Below, piece by piece: positions 25,849 through 34,545 of a DNA stretch of 64,000 nucleotides. Below the pieces are notes generated by a model, which was not told where the DNA came from, searched no databases, and was given only the letters and a program-made list of their open reading frames with translations. Origin of the DNA: Pararobbsia silviterrae (lineage in GTDB: Bacteria; Pseudomonadota; Gammaproteobacteria; Burkholderiales; Burkholderiaceae). The stretch's first letter is position 1. Each line of letters starts with the position of its first letter. Where the stretch lies: positions 186,001 to 250,000 of the forward strand of contig NZ_RBZU01000004.1 in the NCBI RefSeq assembly GCF_003628125.1. The letters are read 5' to 3'. Position numbers and translations under genes: made by a program.

Positions 25849-26599
25849 GTTCGCTCCCGAGATACGCATCGATGACGGCCGGATTTACACGGATCGCGGC
25901 GGGCGCGCCTTCCGCGATCTTCTTGCCGTAGTTGAGCACCATGATCTTGTCGGCGAGCTTCATGATCATGTTCATCTTGTGTTCGACGAGACAGACCGTG
26001 AGCCCGTGTTGAACGAATTTGCGGATCAGCTCCGACAGGCCTTCGGTTTCCTCGGGGTTCAGGCCTCCGGCCGGTTCGTCGAGCAAGACGAGCGAAGGCT
26101 CGGTCGAGAGCGCGAGCGCGAACGCGACGCGCTTGCGCTCCTCTTGCGAAATATCGCCGGCGAGGCGGTTCGCGATCGGCGACAGACCGACGAAGTCGAG
26201 CGCGTCGCGGGCCTTTTCGCGGCAGATGCGCTCGTCGTTGCGCAGCCGCGCGGTATGCGCGAGTACGTCCCAGAGCGTCGATTGCGTGCGCAGCCGGTGC
26301 CCGACGATCAGGTTGTCGAGCACGCTCGCATGATTGAACAGCGTGGTCGTCTGGAAGGTCCGCGCAATGCCGAGCCGCGCGATCTCGTCGACGCGCAGTC
26401 CGCCGATCTCCTGTCCGCGAAAGCGGATGCGGCCCGAGGTCGGCGCGAACGTGCCGTTGATCAGATTGAAGAACGTCGTCTTGCCCGCGCCGTTCGGTCC
26501 GATGATCGCGTTGATCCGGCCTTGCTCGATGACGGTGCTCACATCGTCGACGGCGACGAGGCCGCCGAAGCGGCGCGTCAGATGTTCGATTTCAAGCAT
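25835..26599 (-). CDS. livG: Liv-type ABC transporter ATP-binding protein LivG
   Basis: A 254-aa ABC ATPase with Walker A GPNGAGKTT and Walker B LVLLDEPAGGLNPEE. The signature region reads AGDISQEERKRVAFALAL, which lacks the LSGGQ-type glycine seen in most ABC proteins and departs from the LPYGQQ form of typical LivG. It pairs with LivF, whose signature is canonical, so one composite ATP site may be altered. ATG 26599 with GGAGAAAGG upstream; the start overlaps livM by 8 nt. Confidence 0.92.
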   Translation of the reverse strand: MLEIEHLTRRFGGLVAVDDVSTVIEQGRINAIIGPNGAGKTTFFNLINGTFAPTSGRIRFRGQEIGGLRVDEIARLGIARTFQTTTLFNHASVLDNLIVGHRLRTQSTLWDVLAHTARLRNDERICREKARDALDFVGLSPIANRLAGDISQEERKRVAFALALSTEPSLVLLDEPAGGLNPEETEGLSELIRKFVQHGLTVCLVEHKMNMIMKLADKIMVLNYGKKIAEGAPAAIRVNPAVIDAYLGSEHAEV

Positions 26600-27653
26600 G
26601 ACCTTTCTCCGTGCCCGGATGCGTAGGGTCCGTCGATTGCAGCGACGATGCACCCGAGAGGCCCGACGTCGTGGATGCGCTCGCGCCGGCCTTGCTCGAT
26701 GCGTTCGTCGCGTGAGCGGTGCGGCGCGCCTTGCGTGCGTAATAGAGTCCGACGAGTCCGTTGGGCAGGAAGATCACGAGCAGGATCAGCAGCGGCCCGA
26801 AGACGACGAACCGGTATTCCTGCAGGAACTGGAGGTATTGCGTGAGCCACGGCACGACGAGCGCGCCGAGCAGCGGGCCGAACAGCGTGCCCATGCCGCC
26901 GACGAGCATATACATCGTCATGTCGAACGTGTGATCGACGCCCGCGAGATCGGGCGCGAGAAAGCGCAGCGCGCCCGCATAGAGGCCGCCCGCATAACCC
27001 GCAAAGACCACCGACAGCATGAAGGCGAGGACCTTGTTGCGCATCAGATTGATGCCGATCGATTCGGCGAGCGTGTCGCTGTTGCGGATCGCCATGAAGG
27101 TCCGGCCGAGCAGCGAGTGCACGACGCGGTGCATGACCGCGATGCCGAGCACGAGGAACGCGAAGGTCAGGTAGTAGAGCGGGATCGAGCGATCGAACGA
27201 CAGACCGAAGATCGTCGGCGCGGGAATACCGATGATGTCGCTGACGCCGTGCGTGAGGCCGTCCCACTTCTCGATGCCCAGATACAGGATGTAGCCGACG
27301 CAGAGCGTGAAGATCGAGAAGTAATGCCCCTTGAGCCGCAACGACAGGATGCCGACGAAGAACCCGAACACGAGGCATACGAGCCCCGAGCACAGGAACG
27401 CGATCCAGAACGGCACCTGATGATCGACGGTCAGGATGCCGACCGTATAGGCGCCGATCGCCATGAAGCCGCTGTGCGCGAGATTGTATTGCCCCGTGTA
27501 GCCCGTGATCAGATTCAGGCCTATCGTCGCGAGCGCGAAGATATACGCGGTCGACATGACCGTCAGCAGATAGTCGCGATGCGCGACGAGCGGGAACACG
27601 AGGCCGAGCACGAACAAGACGGCCCAGCCCAGCTTGCCTTCGAGTCGATTCAT
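26592..27653 (-). CDS. livM: Liv-type ABC transporter permease LivM
   Basis: A 353-aa inner-membrane permease with about 8-10 hydrophobic segments and the family stretches GLNLITGYTGQYNLAHSGFMAIGAY and YMLVGGMGTLFGPLLGA. The C-terminal about 35 residues are a Ser/Ala/Thr-rich tail (SSKAGASASTTSGLSG) not usual in LivM. Its ATG overlaps the livH stop by 4 nt (ATGA) and its end overlaps livG, so livH-M-G-F are translationally chained. Confidence 0.93.
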   Translation of the reverse strand: MNRLEGKLGWAVLFVLGLVFPLVAHRDYLLTVMSTAYIFALATIGLNLITGYTGQYNLAHSGFMAIGAYTVGILTVDHQVPFWIAFLCSGLVCLVFGFFVGILSLRLKGHYFSIFTLCVGYILYLGIEKWDGLTHGVSDIIGIPAPTIFGLSFDRSIPLYYLTFAFLVLGIAVMHRVVHSLLGRTFMAIRNSDTLAESIGINLMRNKVLAFMLSVVFAGYAGGLYAGALRFLAPDLAGVDHTFDMTMYMLVGGMGTLFGPLLGALVVPWLTQYLQFLQEYRFVVFGPLLILLVIFLPNGLVGLYYARKARRTAHATNASSKAGASASTTSGLSGASSLQSTDPTHPGTEKGHA

Positions 27654-28513
27654 GATACGCGTGCTTCCCGATTGAAAATGCCTTGCGGGCGGATCGACAG
27701 AATCAGCACGAGCAATGCGAACGCAATGATGTCCTTGTAGTCGGGCGACAGATAGAACGCGCCGAAGCTTTCGGCGAGTCCGATGATCACGCCGCCGAGG
27801 ATCGCGCCGGGCACGCTGCCCATGCCGCCGAGGATCGTGATGACGAACGCCTTGAGGATCACGAGCTGACCCATCGACGGAAACACGAGATTGATCGGCG
27901 CGAACAACGTCGCCGCGACCGCCGCGAGCACGCCCGAGATGCCGAACGTCAGCAACGCGACGCGCGTCGCGTCGATGCCCATGAGCGAGGCGCCATCGCG
28001 GTTTTGCGCCATCGCGATGATCGTCGCGCCCGTGACCGTGCGCTTGAGGAACAGATGCAGCGCGAGCATGAGGCCGAACGCGGCGCCGATGATCAGCAGG
28101 CGTTGGATCGGCGCGGTCACGCCCGCGAATTCGATGATCCCCGCATACGGCGTCGCCATCCGATGAAAGTCCGCGCCCCAGAGCGCTTGCGCGCCCGCCT
28201 CGAGAAACAGCAGCAAACCGATCGCCGCGATCATCGGATGCAATTCCGACGCGTTGCGCAGCGGGTGAAACACGAGACGCTCGGCGAGCATCGCGAGCAC
28301 CGCGACGACGATCGCGGCGCCGAGCATCGCGATCCAGTAGTTGAGTCCGAGCGAGGTCATCAGATAGAGCGACGCGAACGCGCCGACCATATAGAACGCC
28401 CCGTGCGCGAAATTCGGAATCGCGAGAATGCCGTACACCAGCGTGAGGCCCAACGCGACGAGGCTGTAGATGCCGCCGAGCGTCAGTCCATTGAGTACCT
28501 GCTGCAGAAACAT
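27650..28513 (-). CDS. livH: Liv-type ABC transporter permease LivH
   Basis: A 287-aa permease with about eight membrane segments and the LivH signatures LNGLTLGGIYSLVALGLTLVYGI and NFAHGAFYMVGAF; the cytoplasmic EAA-like loop GMGSVPGAILGGVIIGLAE is near the C-terminus. First gene of the liv operon. ATG 28513 is preceded by GGGAG; the longer open frame upstream has no similarity. The upstream region carries an IclR-type palindrome about 205 nt before the start. Confidence 0.93.
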   Translation of the reverse strand: MFLQQVLNGLTLGGIYSLVALGLTLVYGILAIPNFAHGAFYMVGAFASLYLMTSLGLNYWIAMLGAAIVVAVLAMLAERLVFHPLRNASELHPMIAAIGLLLFLEAGAQALWGADFHRMATPYAGIIEFAGVTAPIQRLLIIGAAFGLMLALHLFLKRTVTGATIIAMAQNRDGASLMGIDATRVALLTFGISGVLAAVAATLFAPINLVFPSMGQLVILKAFVITILGGMGSVPGAILGGVIIGLAESFGAFYLSPDYKDIIAFALLVLILSIRPQGIFNREARVS

Positions 28514-29179
28514 ATCCACTCTGTGCTCCCTCGCTCCGGATCGACGTACAGGTGACGCGCCGAGCGCGTGCGGACGTCGTGCATGAAGCTCGCGTATTGC
28601 AGCGCGCCGGCATCGACGGCTCACGGCCGGCTCGAAATTCGAACGCTCGTGCGTTGTTCTGGCCGAGGCAATTTGGCATGGCGACCGCGGGTCGTCAATG
28701 GGCGGAAGTCAAAATGTTCTGCATCGCAGACCATTTCAGGGAAAGCACCTATCGGCAATATCCGCGCGCGGACTCGGTGTGTACGCACGCATCGAAAGTC
28801 AAAATATCGTGTGAGTACAAGGCATTCGAGACGATCGATGTCGAGTCGGGGTTGACCCTGATGCGCTCGGAAGCATGCTTATGGAAATGGCCGAATTACG
28901 GCTATGAAACTGCATATCAGATCTCAATTCTGCATAGTGGATTTGATGATGCGTTTGAGAATACGGCATCGCTTCGAGCGAGCCCGAGCATCAGGCGTCG
29001 CGCGAAGGCGAAAAGGGACGGCTGACCGGGACGGTAAAAAGGGAGGACGGACAGGAAAGGCGGGCAAGCGAAAGCGGGAAGGCGCCGATGACACAGCGCG
29101 AATGACGAGATGCTAATGACAAGACGTCAACGACGAGGCGCGGACAGCACTGCGAAGGCATGAGGAGGAGGATGGCGAG
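28514..29179. other. Large intergenic control region upstream of liv operon
   Basis: Non-coding DNA between livH and the adh terminator, with A/T-rich parts. It holds the palindrome at 28717-28731, a weaker copy TTCTGC-ATA-GTGGAT at 28928-28942, and two copies of AAGTCAAAAT (28707 and 28796). An open frame at 28552-29025 (plus) has no family resemblance and atypical composition and is not called as a gene. Confidence 0.5.
28717..28731. promoter_or_regulatory. IclR-type operator upstream of liv operon
   Basis: TTCTGC-ATC-GCAGAC, 11 of 12 arm positions of TTCYGC-N3-GCRGAA. The run TGCATCGCAGAMCATTTCA is shared with the site at 13451 with a single difference (A or C at M), which argues against chance. 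Confidence 0.6.
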
Positions 29180-29204
29180 CGGCGCATGCCGTGTGCATGC
29201 GCCG
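29180..29204 (-). terminator. Perfect hairpin downstream of adh
   Basis: 10-bp perfect stem CGGCGCATGC / GCATGCGCCG with a 5-nt loop, about 70 nt after the alcohol dehydrogenase stop. No U-run; it could be a terminator or a 3' stabiliser. Confidence 0.4.
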
Positions 29205-29273
29205 TCGAGCGAACCGGCCTGAGAACCGGTCCGCGTCAGGCGGTCAAACGATCCGCATCAGACGATCCGGCGA

Positions 29274-30329
29274 TCAAGCCGTCTTGAGCGTTTCCATATC
29301 GATGACGAAGCGATATTTGACGTCGCTCTTGAGCATGCGTGCGTATGCCGTTTCGATGTCTTGCATCGCGATCATTTCAATGTCGGAGACGATGTCGTGC
29401 TCGGCGCAGAAGTCGAGCATTTCCTGCGTCTCCTGAATGCCGCCGATGATCGAGCCCGCGATGCTGCGGCGCTTGAACAGCAGATTGCCGATCGAAGGCG
29501 ACGGGTGCGGATGTTCGGGCACGCCGACGAGCGTCATCGCGCCGTCGAGCTTGAGCAGCGCGGTAAACGCGTCGAGGTCGTGCGAGGCCGCCACCGTGTT
29601 CAGGATGAAATCGAACGAGGCCGCATGCGCGCGCATGGCCTGCGGATCCTTCGAAATGACGACTTCGTCGGCGCCGAGCGCGCGAGCGGCTTCGCGCTTC
29701 GATTCGGACGTCGTGAATGCGACGACGTGCGCGCCGAGCGCATGCGCGAGCTTGATGCCCATGTGCCCAAGACCGCCGATGCCGACCACGCCGACTTTCT
29801 TGCCGGGCCCTGCTTGCCAGTGGCGCAGCGGCGACCACGTCGTGATGCCTGCGCAGAGCAGCGGGGCGGCCGCCGCGAGCTGGTCTTCGCGATGCTTGAT
29901 CGACAGCACGAAATGTTCTTCGACGACGATCGCGGTCGAATAGCCGCCGTACGTGTTGGCGTCGCCGCCCATCGCATTGCCGTTGTAGGTGCCGGTAAAG
30001 CCGTTTTCGCAATACTGTTCGAGATTTACCGCGCATGCGGGGCACGTGCGGCAACTGTCGACCATGCAGCCGACGCCGACGAGCGCGCCGACTTTGTGCT
30101 TGGTCACATCGGCGCCGACCGCGCGCACGCGGCCGACGATTTCGTGGCCCGGCACCGACGGAAAATGCACGCCGGGCCATTCGGCGCGCGCGGTATGAAG
30201 ATCGGAGTGGCAGACGCCGCAGTACAGGATGTCGATTTCGACATCGTTCGGTCCGACCGCGCGACGCTCGATGGTAAAGGGTGCGAGCGGGGTCTTGGCC
30301 GTTTGGGCCGCATAAGCTTGGGTTTGCAT
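29274..30329 (-). CDS. NAD(P)-dependent zinc alcohol dehydrogenase (YahK/CAD type)
   Basis: A 351-aa medium-chain dehydrogenase. Catalytic zinc ligands in YCGVCHSDLH and PGHEIVGRV, structural-zinc Cys cluster in CRTCPACAVNLEQYCEN, and Rossmann motif VGIGGLGHMGIKLAHALGA. It belongs to the cinnamyl-alcohol/YahK branch that reduces many aldehydes with NADPH. ATG 30329 was chosen at the start of homology (MQTQAYAAQ). It is transcribed alone, with a hairpin downstream. Physiological substrate unknown; aldehyde detoxification is the common role. Confidence 0.92.
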   Translation of the reverse strand: MQTQAYAAQTAKTPLAPFTIERRAVGPNDVEIDILYCGVCHSDLHTARAEWPGVHFPSVPGHEIVGRVRAVGADVTKHKVGALVGVGCMVDSCRTCPACAVNLEQYCENGFTGTYNGNAMGGDANTYGGYSTAIVVEEHFVLSIKHREDQLAAAAPLLCAGITTWSPLRHWQAGPGKKVGVVGIGGLGHMGIKLAHALGAHVVAFTTSESKREAARALGADEVVISKDPQAMRAHAASFDFILNTVAASHDLDAFTALLKLDGAMTLVGVPEHPHPSPSIGNLLFKRRSIAGSIIGGIQETQEMLDFCAEHDIVSDIEMIAMQDIETAYARMLKSDVKYRFVIDMETLKTA

Positions 30330-30583
30330 GTCGGGGGTACCGAAGAGGGGTTGCTCGGCATGATTCGGGCAGGAGCCCTGGACCGATCGGCGCACTGTAC
30401 TTTTTTGACGCACGCCGTATCAAGCCAATCGCAAGCAAAAGACCATGAAGGCGCGTGCATCAATAGGCACGTGCATTGCCGAGTGTAAGGAGATCCGCGC
30501 CGGCGCGCAGTGGGGCGGGGGTGCAGGCGGCGCGCGGCGCGGCTACTATGGAATGCGCCGCGTACCGCTAACGGGACTAGACG

Positions 30584-30778
30584 ATGAATTACCGCGTGAC
30601 TTACGAACATAGCCTCTCGAGTGCGCCCGACGAATTCATCGTCCAAGTGCCGGTTCAGGTCGTCAGCGACGTGCCCGAGGGCGTGCCGCGCGAACAGCTC
30701 GCCGAAGTCATCACGCGGCTGATTCTCGAGCGTTCGCCGCGCATGGGCAAGATCCGCCATCTGCGCGTGCTCGGCTGA
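30584..30778 (+). CDS. Small conserved-looking hypothetical protein
   Basis: A 64-aa soluble protein, not assigned to a family. It is acidic in the middle (DVPEGVPREQLAEVITRL) with a basic end (RMGKIRHLRVLG) and shows no Cys pairs or membrane segment. The ribosome-binding site is weak (ACGGGACTAGACG before ATG). It stands alone between the divergent adh gene and the amidohydrolase, 146 nt upstream of the latter. The codon pattern is that of a real gene, but expression is uncertain. Confidence 0.5.
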   Translation: MNYRVTYEHSLSSAPDEFIVQVPVQVVSDVPEGVPREQLAEVITRLILERSPRMGKIRHLRVLG

Positions 30779-30859
30779 CACGCGGTCTTTCGCAGGATTG
30801 GGCAATCGATTGGGCAATCGGCGCGCGGCGCGCGACCCTGCCGTATCCGGATCAACGAT

Positions 30860-30889
30860 AGTTGAATAATTCAACTGTCGATCTATACT
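30860..30889 (+). promoter_or_regulatory. Amidohydrolase promoter with MarR-type operator
   Basis: Palindrome AGTTGAA-TAA-TTCAACT (30860-30876) overlaps a -35 TTGAAT (30862-30867); after 16 bp comes -10 TATACT (30884-30889). The operator shares its AGTTG-N7-CAAC frame with 32911-32927 next to marR. Confidence 0.6.
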
Positions 30890-30924
30890 CCGAACGATCG
30901 AAAGACCGTGAAGAGGAAACGTCC

Positions 30925-32229
30925 GTGCCCGAATCCGTGATGCCCGTGTCATTGCCGATCGCCGAAACGATCGCGCCCGCCATCGATGCGCTGCTGCCCG
31001 AACTCGAATCGATCTACAAGGATCTGCATGCGCATCCCGAACTGTCGATGCACGAATTCCGGACCGCGCGGATCGCGGCCGAGTATGTCGAACGACTCGG
31101 CTATGAGGTCACGCGCGAGATCGGCGTGACGGGCGTCGTCGCCGTGCTGCGCAACGGCGAGGGTCCGACGGTCATGCTGCGCGCCGACATGGACGCGCTG
31201 CCCGTGACCGAGGCCACGGGCCTGCCGTACGCGAGCACCCTCACGACGCAGGACGAAGACGGCTCGCAGATCGGCGTTTCCCATGCGTGCGGCCACGATC
31301 TGCACGTGACCTGGCTGCTCGGCGTCGCGCGCCTGATGGCCGAGCGCCGCGACGCGTGGCGCGGCACGCTGATGGCTGTTTTCCAGCCTGGAGAAGAGGT
31401 CGGGCGCGGCGCGCAGAGCATGCTCGACGACGGCATGATCGAGCGCTTTCCGAAGCCCGATGTGATTCTCGCGCAGCATGTGATGGTGGCCGCGGCGGGC
31501 ACGGTCGGGTACCGCAGCGGCACGATTCTGTCTGCCGGCGACAGTCTGAAGGTCCGCTTGTTCGGGCGCGGCTCGCACGGTTCGCAACCGCAGACCGCGA
31601 TCGATCCCGTGATCATGGCGGCGCTCACGACGCTGCGGCTCCAGACGATCGTCTCGCGCGAGATCTCGCCGCGCGACAGCGCGGTGCTCACGATCGGTTC
31701 GCTGCGCGCGGGTACGAAGGAAAACATCATTCCCGACGAAGCCACGCTCAAGCTCAACGTGCGCACGTATGACGAGGACGTCAGGACGCATATGCTCGGC
31801 GCGATCCGCCGGATCTGCTGCGCCGAGTGCGTCGCGTCCGATGCGCCGCGCGAACCCGAGTTCACGACGCTGTCGAGCTATCCGATGACGATCAACGACG
31901 CGGCGACGGTCGAACGCTTACGCGTCGCGTTCGAGGCGCGCTTCGGCGAACGCGCGTATGAAACCGAGCCCGCGGCCGCGAGCGAGGATTTCAGCCTGTT
32001 CGGGCGCGCATGGGACGTGCCCTATGCGTTCTGGTTCGTCGGCGGGACCGACCCGCAGACCTATGCGCAAGCCAAGGCCGCGAAAAAGCTCAACGCGCTG
32101 CCGAGCAATCATTCGCCGAAATTCGCGCCCGTGCTCGACCCGACGATGCGAACCGGCCTGGAAGCGATGCTCTGTGCGGCGCTCGCCTGGCTGGGCATCG
32201 AACACGAAGACGCAAGCGAAGGCGCCTGA
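30925..32229 (+). CDS. M20-family amidohydrolase (hippurate/IAA-amino acid hydrolase type)
   Basis: A 434-aa metal-dependent amidohydrolase. The metal-binding motifs SHACGHDLHVTWLLG and FQPGEEVGRGAQ, the MLRADMDALPV stretch and the dimerisation-domain GRGSHGSQPQ are present. The family removes acyl groups from N-acyl amino acids or related amides. The GTG at 30925 has GAGGA 7 nt upstream; an ATG at 30940 and a TTG at 30862 are alternatives, but the last lies within the promoter palindrome. With the adjacent MarR regulator and MHS transporter it forms a small uptake-and-hydrolysis module. Confidence 0.9.
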   Translation: MPESVMPVSLPIAETIAPAIDALLPELESIYKDLHAHPELSMHEFRTARIAAEYVERLGYEVTREIGVTGVVAVLRNGEGPTVMLRADMDALPVTEATGLPYASTLTTQDEDGSQIGVSHACGHDLHVTWLLGVARLMAERRDAWRGTLMAVFQPGEEVGRGAQSMLDDGMIERFPKPDVILAQHVMVAAAGTVGYRSGTILSAGDSLKVRLFGRGSHGSQPQTAIDPVIMAALTTLRLQTIVSREISPRDSAVLTIGSLRAGTKENIIPDEATLKLNVRTYDEDVRTHMLGAIRRICCAECVASDAPREPEFTTLSSYPMTINDAATVERLRVAFEARFGERAYETEPAAASEDFSLFGRAWDVPYAFWFVGGTDPQTYAQAKAAKKLNALPSNHSPKFAPVLDPTMRTGLEAMLCAALAWLGIEHEDASEGA

Positions 32230-32248
32230 GACGGCCGTCGCGCGACGT

Positions 32249-32755
32249 TCAGGGGTGCGCGGCGTCGGGGAGGCCCTTGCCCGATGCCGGCGACCGGAAC
32301 GTGTCGACGAGCTTGTCGATCAGCGTATTGAGCATCGCATGTTCATCGGGGCTCAGCATCGATAGCATGTCCGCTTCCATTTTCTTGCCGAGCTCGTCGG
32401 CCGTCGCGCGCAGGCGCTGGCCGGCCGGCGTCGACCATAGCTGGAAGTGGCGCGCGTCGTCGGGATGGATCGTGCGCCGGACGATCTTGCGATCGATGAG
32501 GTCGGACAGCAGCTTCGAGAGCAAGGTTTTCTCGATCAGCGTCTGGTCCTTGAGCGACGTCGCGGTCACGCCGGGCTGGTCGCAGATGATGCGCAGCACG
32601 CGCAGCGACCGTACGTCGAGCCCGCAGGCGGGTTTGTAGATCGCATTCGCGCGACGAATCATCTCGGTCTTGATGAGGTCGAGCTTGAACGTCAGGAAAT
32701 ACGTCAGCGGCGCATCGTCGGCGTCCTTGCTGACTGTTTGTTTTGGATTAGGCAT
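32249..32755 (-). CDS. MarR-family transcriptional regulator
   Basis: A 168-aa winged-helix regulator: recognition region GVTATSLKDQTLIEKTLLSKLLSDLIDRKIV, wing RTIHPDDARHFQLWSTPAG, and flanking dimerisation helices. ATG 32755 (MPNPKQ) was chosen; the frame extends upstream through a proline/tyrosine-rich stretch that is not protein-like. It lies convergent to the amidohydrolase (20-nt gap) and divergent from the MHS transporter. Matching palindromes in front of both genes make it their likely repressor. Confidence 0.88.
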   Translation of the reverse strand: MPNPKQTVSKDADDAPLTYFLTFKLDLIKTEMIRRANAIYKPACGLDVRSLRVLRIICDQPGVTATSLKDQTLIEKTLLSKLLSDLIDRKIVRRTIHPDDARHFQLWSTPAGQRLRATADELGKKMEADMLSMLSPDEHAMLNTLIDKLVDTFRSPASGKGLPDAAHP

Positions 32756-32910
32756 ACGTGGTCGGTATGTCGGTGGTGCGACAAGGGAATGCGGCGGGTA
32801 CGGCGGGCACAGCGGATACGACGGGTACGGCACTCAGGATTGCCGAGATGATAATCGACCGGTCAGGTTCTTTCCCGTCTCGCTTCGGCGAACTCGTCTC
32901 AACAATCGCT

Positions 32911-32927
32911 AGTTGCATGATGCAACG
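32911..32927. promoter_or_regulatory. MarR-type operator between marR and MHS transporter
   Basis: AGTTGCATGATGCAACG: perfect GTTGCAT-G-ATGCAAC palindrome with the same AGTTG-N7-CAAC layout as at 30860-30876. It is placed 88 nt before the transporter ATG and 156 nt before the divergent marR ATG. Confidence 0.6.
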
Positions 32928-33014
32928 ATTGAATCCATGTTTCGAACGCGAGCCGCGGCGTCGGTTTCGGGGTTTCGAAGCGGGTCGTCTTCAAACGAGA
33001 GTCAGGAGAACACG

Positions 33015-34337
33015 ATGTCCACGATCCACACGGTTTCGCGCGCGATGCTCAGGCGCGTCGTTATCGCGTCCGTCCTCGGTAATGCGTTCGAATGGTTCGA
33101 TTTCGCGATCTACGGCTTGTTCGCCGTCACGATCGCGCACCTCTATTTTCCGGGCGGCGACGCGGTCGCATCGCTGATGCTGACGCTTGCGACGTTCGGC
33201 GTCGGTTTCTTCGTGCGTCCGCTCGGCGGTGTTCTGCTCGGCATCTACGGCGATCGCGTGGGGCGCAAGAAAGCGTTGTCGCTGACGATCGCGCTGATGG
33301 CGCTCGGCACCGGCATGATCGGCGTGTTGCCGACCTATGCGGCGATCGGCATGGCGGCCCCGATCCTGGTCGTGATCGCGCGCCTGATTCAGGGCGTGTC
33401 GGCGGGCGGCGAATTCAGCGGCGCGACGACGATGCTCATCGAATTCGCGCCGCGCGACCGGCGCGGATTTTTCGGCAGTTTCCAGATGTGCTCGCAGGCG
33501 CTCGCGTTTTCGCTCGGTTCGGCCGTGGCGTTTCTGCTCACGCGCCATCTCGATGCTGTGCAACTGCAAAGCTGGGGCTGGCGTTTGCCGTTTCTTGCGG
33601 GCATTCTCGTGGGCCCGGTCGGCTGGATCATCCGCTCGAAGATCGACGAGTCGCCCGAGTTTCTCGCGTGCATGGCCGACGCGGCGCGCGCGGATGCGCA
33701 CGCGGCCAAGGCGCCTTTACGCGATGTGCTGCGGCAATATCCGCGCGAACTCGTCGCGAGCACGGCGATTTGCGTCGTCGGCACGGTGTCCGCGTATGTG
33801 TTCGTGTTTTTCCTGCCGATTTTCGCCAAGCAGACCCTGGGCATCGCGGCGGCCGATGCGAACTTCGCGTCGTTCGTCGGCACCGCCGTGATTCTCGTCA
33901 TGTGTCCGTTCGCGGGCTATCTGTCCGACCGCGTCGGCCGCAAGGCCGTGCTCGTGTTCGGCATGCTCGGTTACGGCGCGGCAGCCTGGTATTGCTTTGG
34001 CCGGCTCGTCGCGACGCCGTCGGCCCACACGCTGCTCATGCTCGAACTCGGCGTCTCGGTGTTCATGAGTTTCATCTGGGGGCCGATGCCGATCATCCTG
34101 ACCGAAGTGTTGCCCGTCAGCGTGCGGTCGACGGGGGCGGCGCTGACCTATAACGTGGCCGTCATGATGTTCGGCGGGCTCGCCCCGTTCATCAACACGT
34201 GGCTCGTCAAAGCCACGGGCAGTCCGCTTGCGCCGTTGTACTACGTGATGTTCAGCATCTTTGTCGGGTGCGTGGGCGCGGCCTTGCTGCCGGGCGTGCG
34301 CGAACCGCGCCTGGCCGTGTCTTCGAGTCGCGGTTAG
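33015..34337 (+). CDS. MFS transporter, metabolite:H+ symporter (MHS) family
   Basis: A 440-aa 12-TM major facilitator. MHS hallmarks: GNAFEWFDFAIYGLFA in TM1 and the loop motif GIYGDRVGRKKAL between TM2 and TM3, repeated as YLSDRVGRKAV in the second half. Relatives import small organic acids, betaines or osmolytes with protons. ATG 33015 follows AGGAGAACACG. It lies downstream of a MarR-type operator and is divergent from marR, so it probably imports the substrate or product of the amidohydrolase. Confidence 0.9.
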   Translation: MSTIHTVSRAMLRRVVIASVLGNAFEWFDFAIYGLFAVTIAHLYFPGGDAVASLMLTLATFGVGFFVRPLGGVLLGIYGDRVGRKKALSLTIALMALGTGMIGVLPTYAAIGMAAPILVVIARLIQGVSAGGEFSGATTMLIEFAPRDRRGFFGSFQMCSQALAFSLGSAVAFLLTRHLDAVQLQSWGWRLPFLAGILVGPVGWIIRSKIDESPEFLACMADAARADAHAAKAPLRDVLRQYPRELVASTAICVVGTVSAYVFVFFLPIFAKQTLGIAAADANFASFVGTAVILVMCPFAGYLSDRVGRKAVLVFGMLGYGAAAWYCFGRLVATPSAHTLLMLELGVSVFMSFIWGPMPIILTEVLPVSVRSTGAALTYNVAVMMFGGLAPFINTWLVKATGSPLAPLYYVMFSIFVGCVGAALLPGVREPRLAVSSSRG

Positions 34338-34545
34338 GACGACCACGGCGTCATATCTTCGCGCGCGCATTCGCGTGCGCCGCTTCCGCCGCTTCAGCGA
34401 TCGGGTCGACACGACGATCCGATCGATCCCGATGGCCGCCATGGACGCTTTGAGTACTTGTGCTCTGTGGCGCGCTGGTGTCCTGCCCTAGACTCGATCC
34501 GCGTATATACGCTTCCCATCCCATCTATATGAATCGGGGCCGCGC

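Noticed and set aside
28552-29025. 157-aa frame in the liv upstream region
   Set aside because: No similarity or ribosome-binding site, and it runs through the predicted IclR operator; treated as non-coding.
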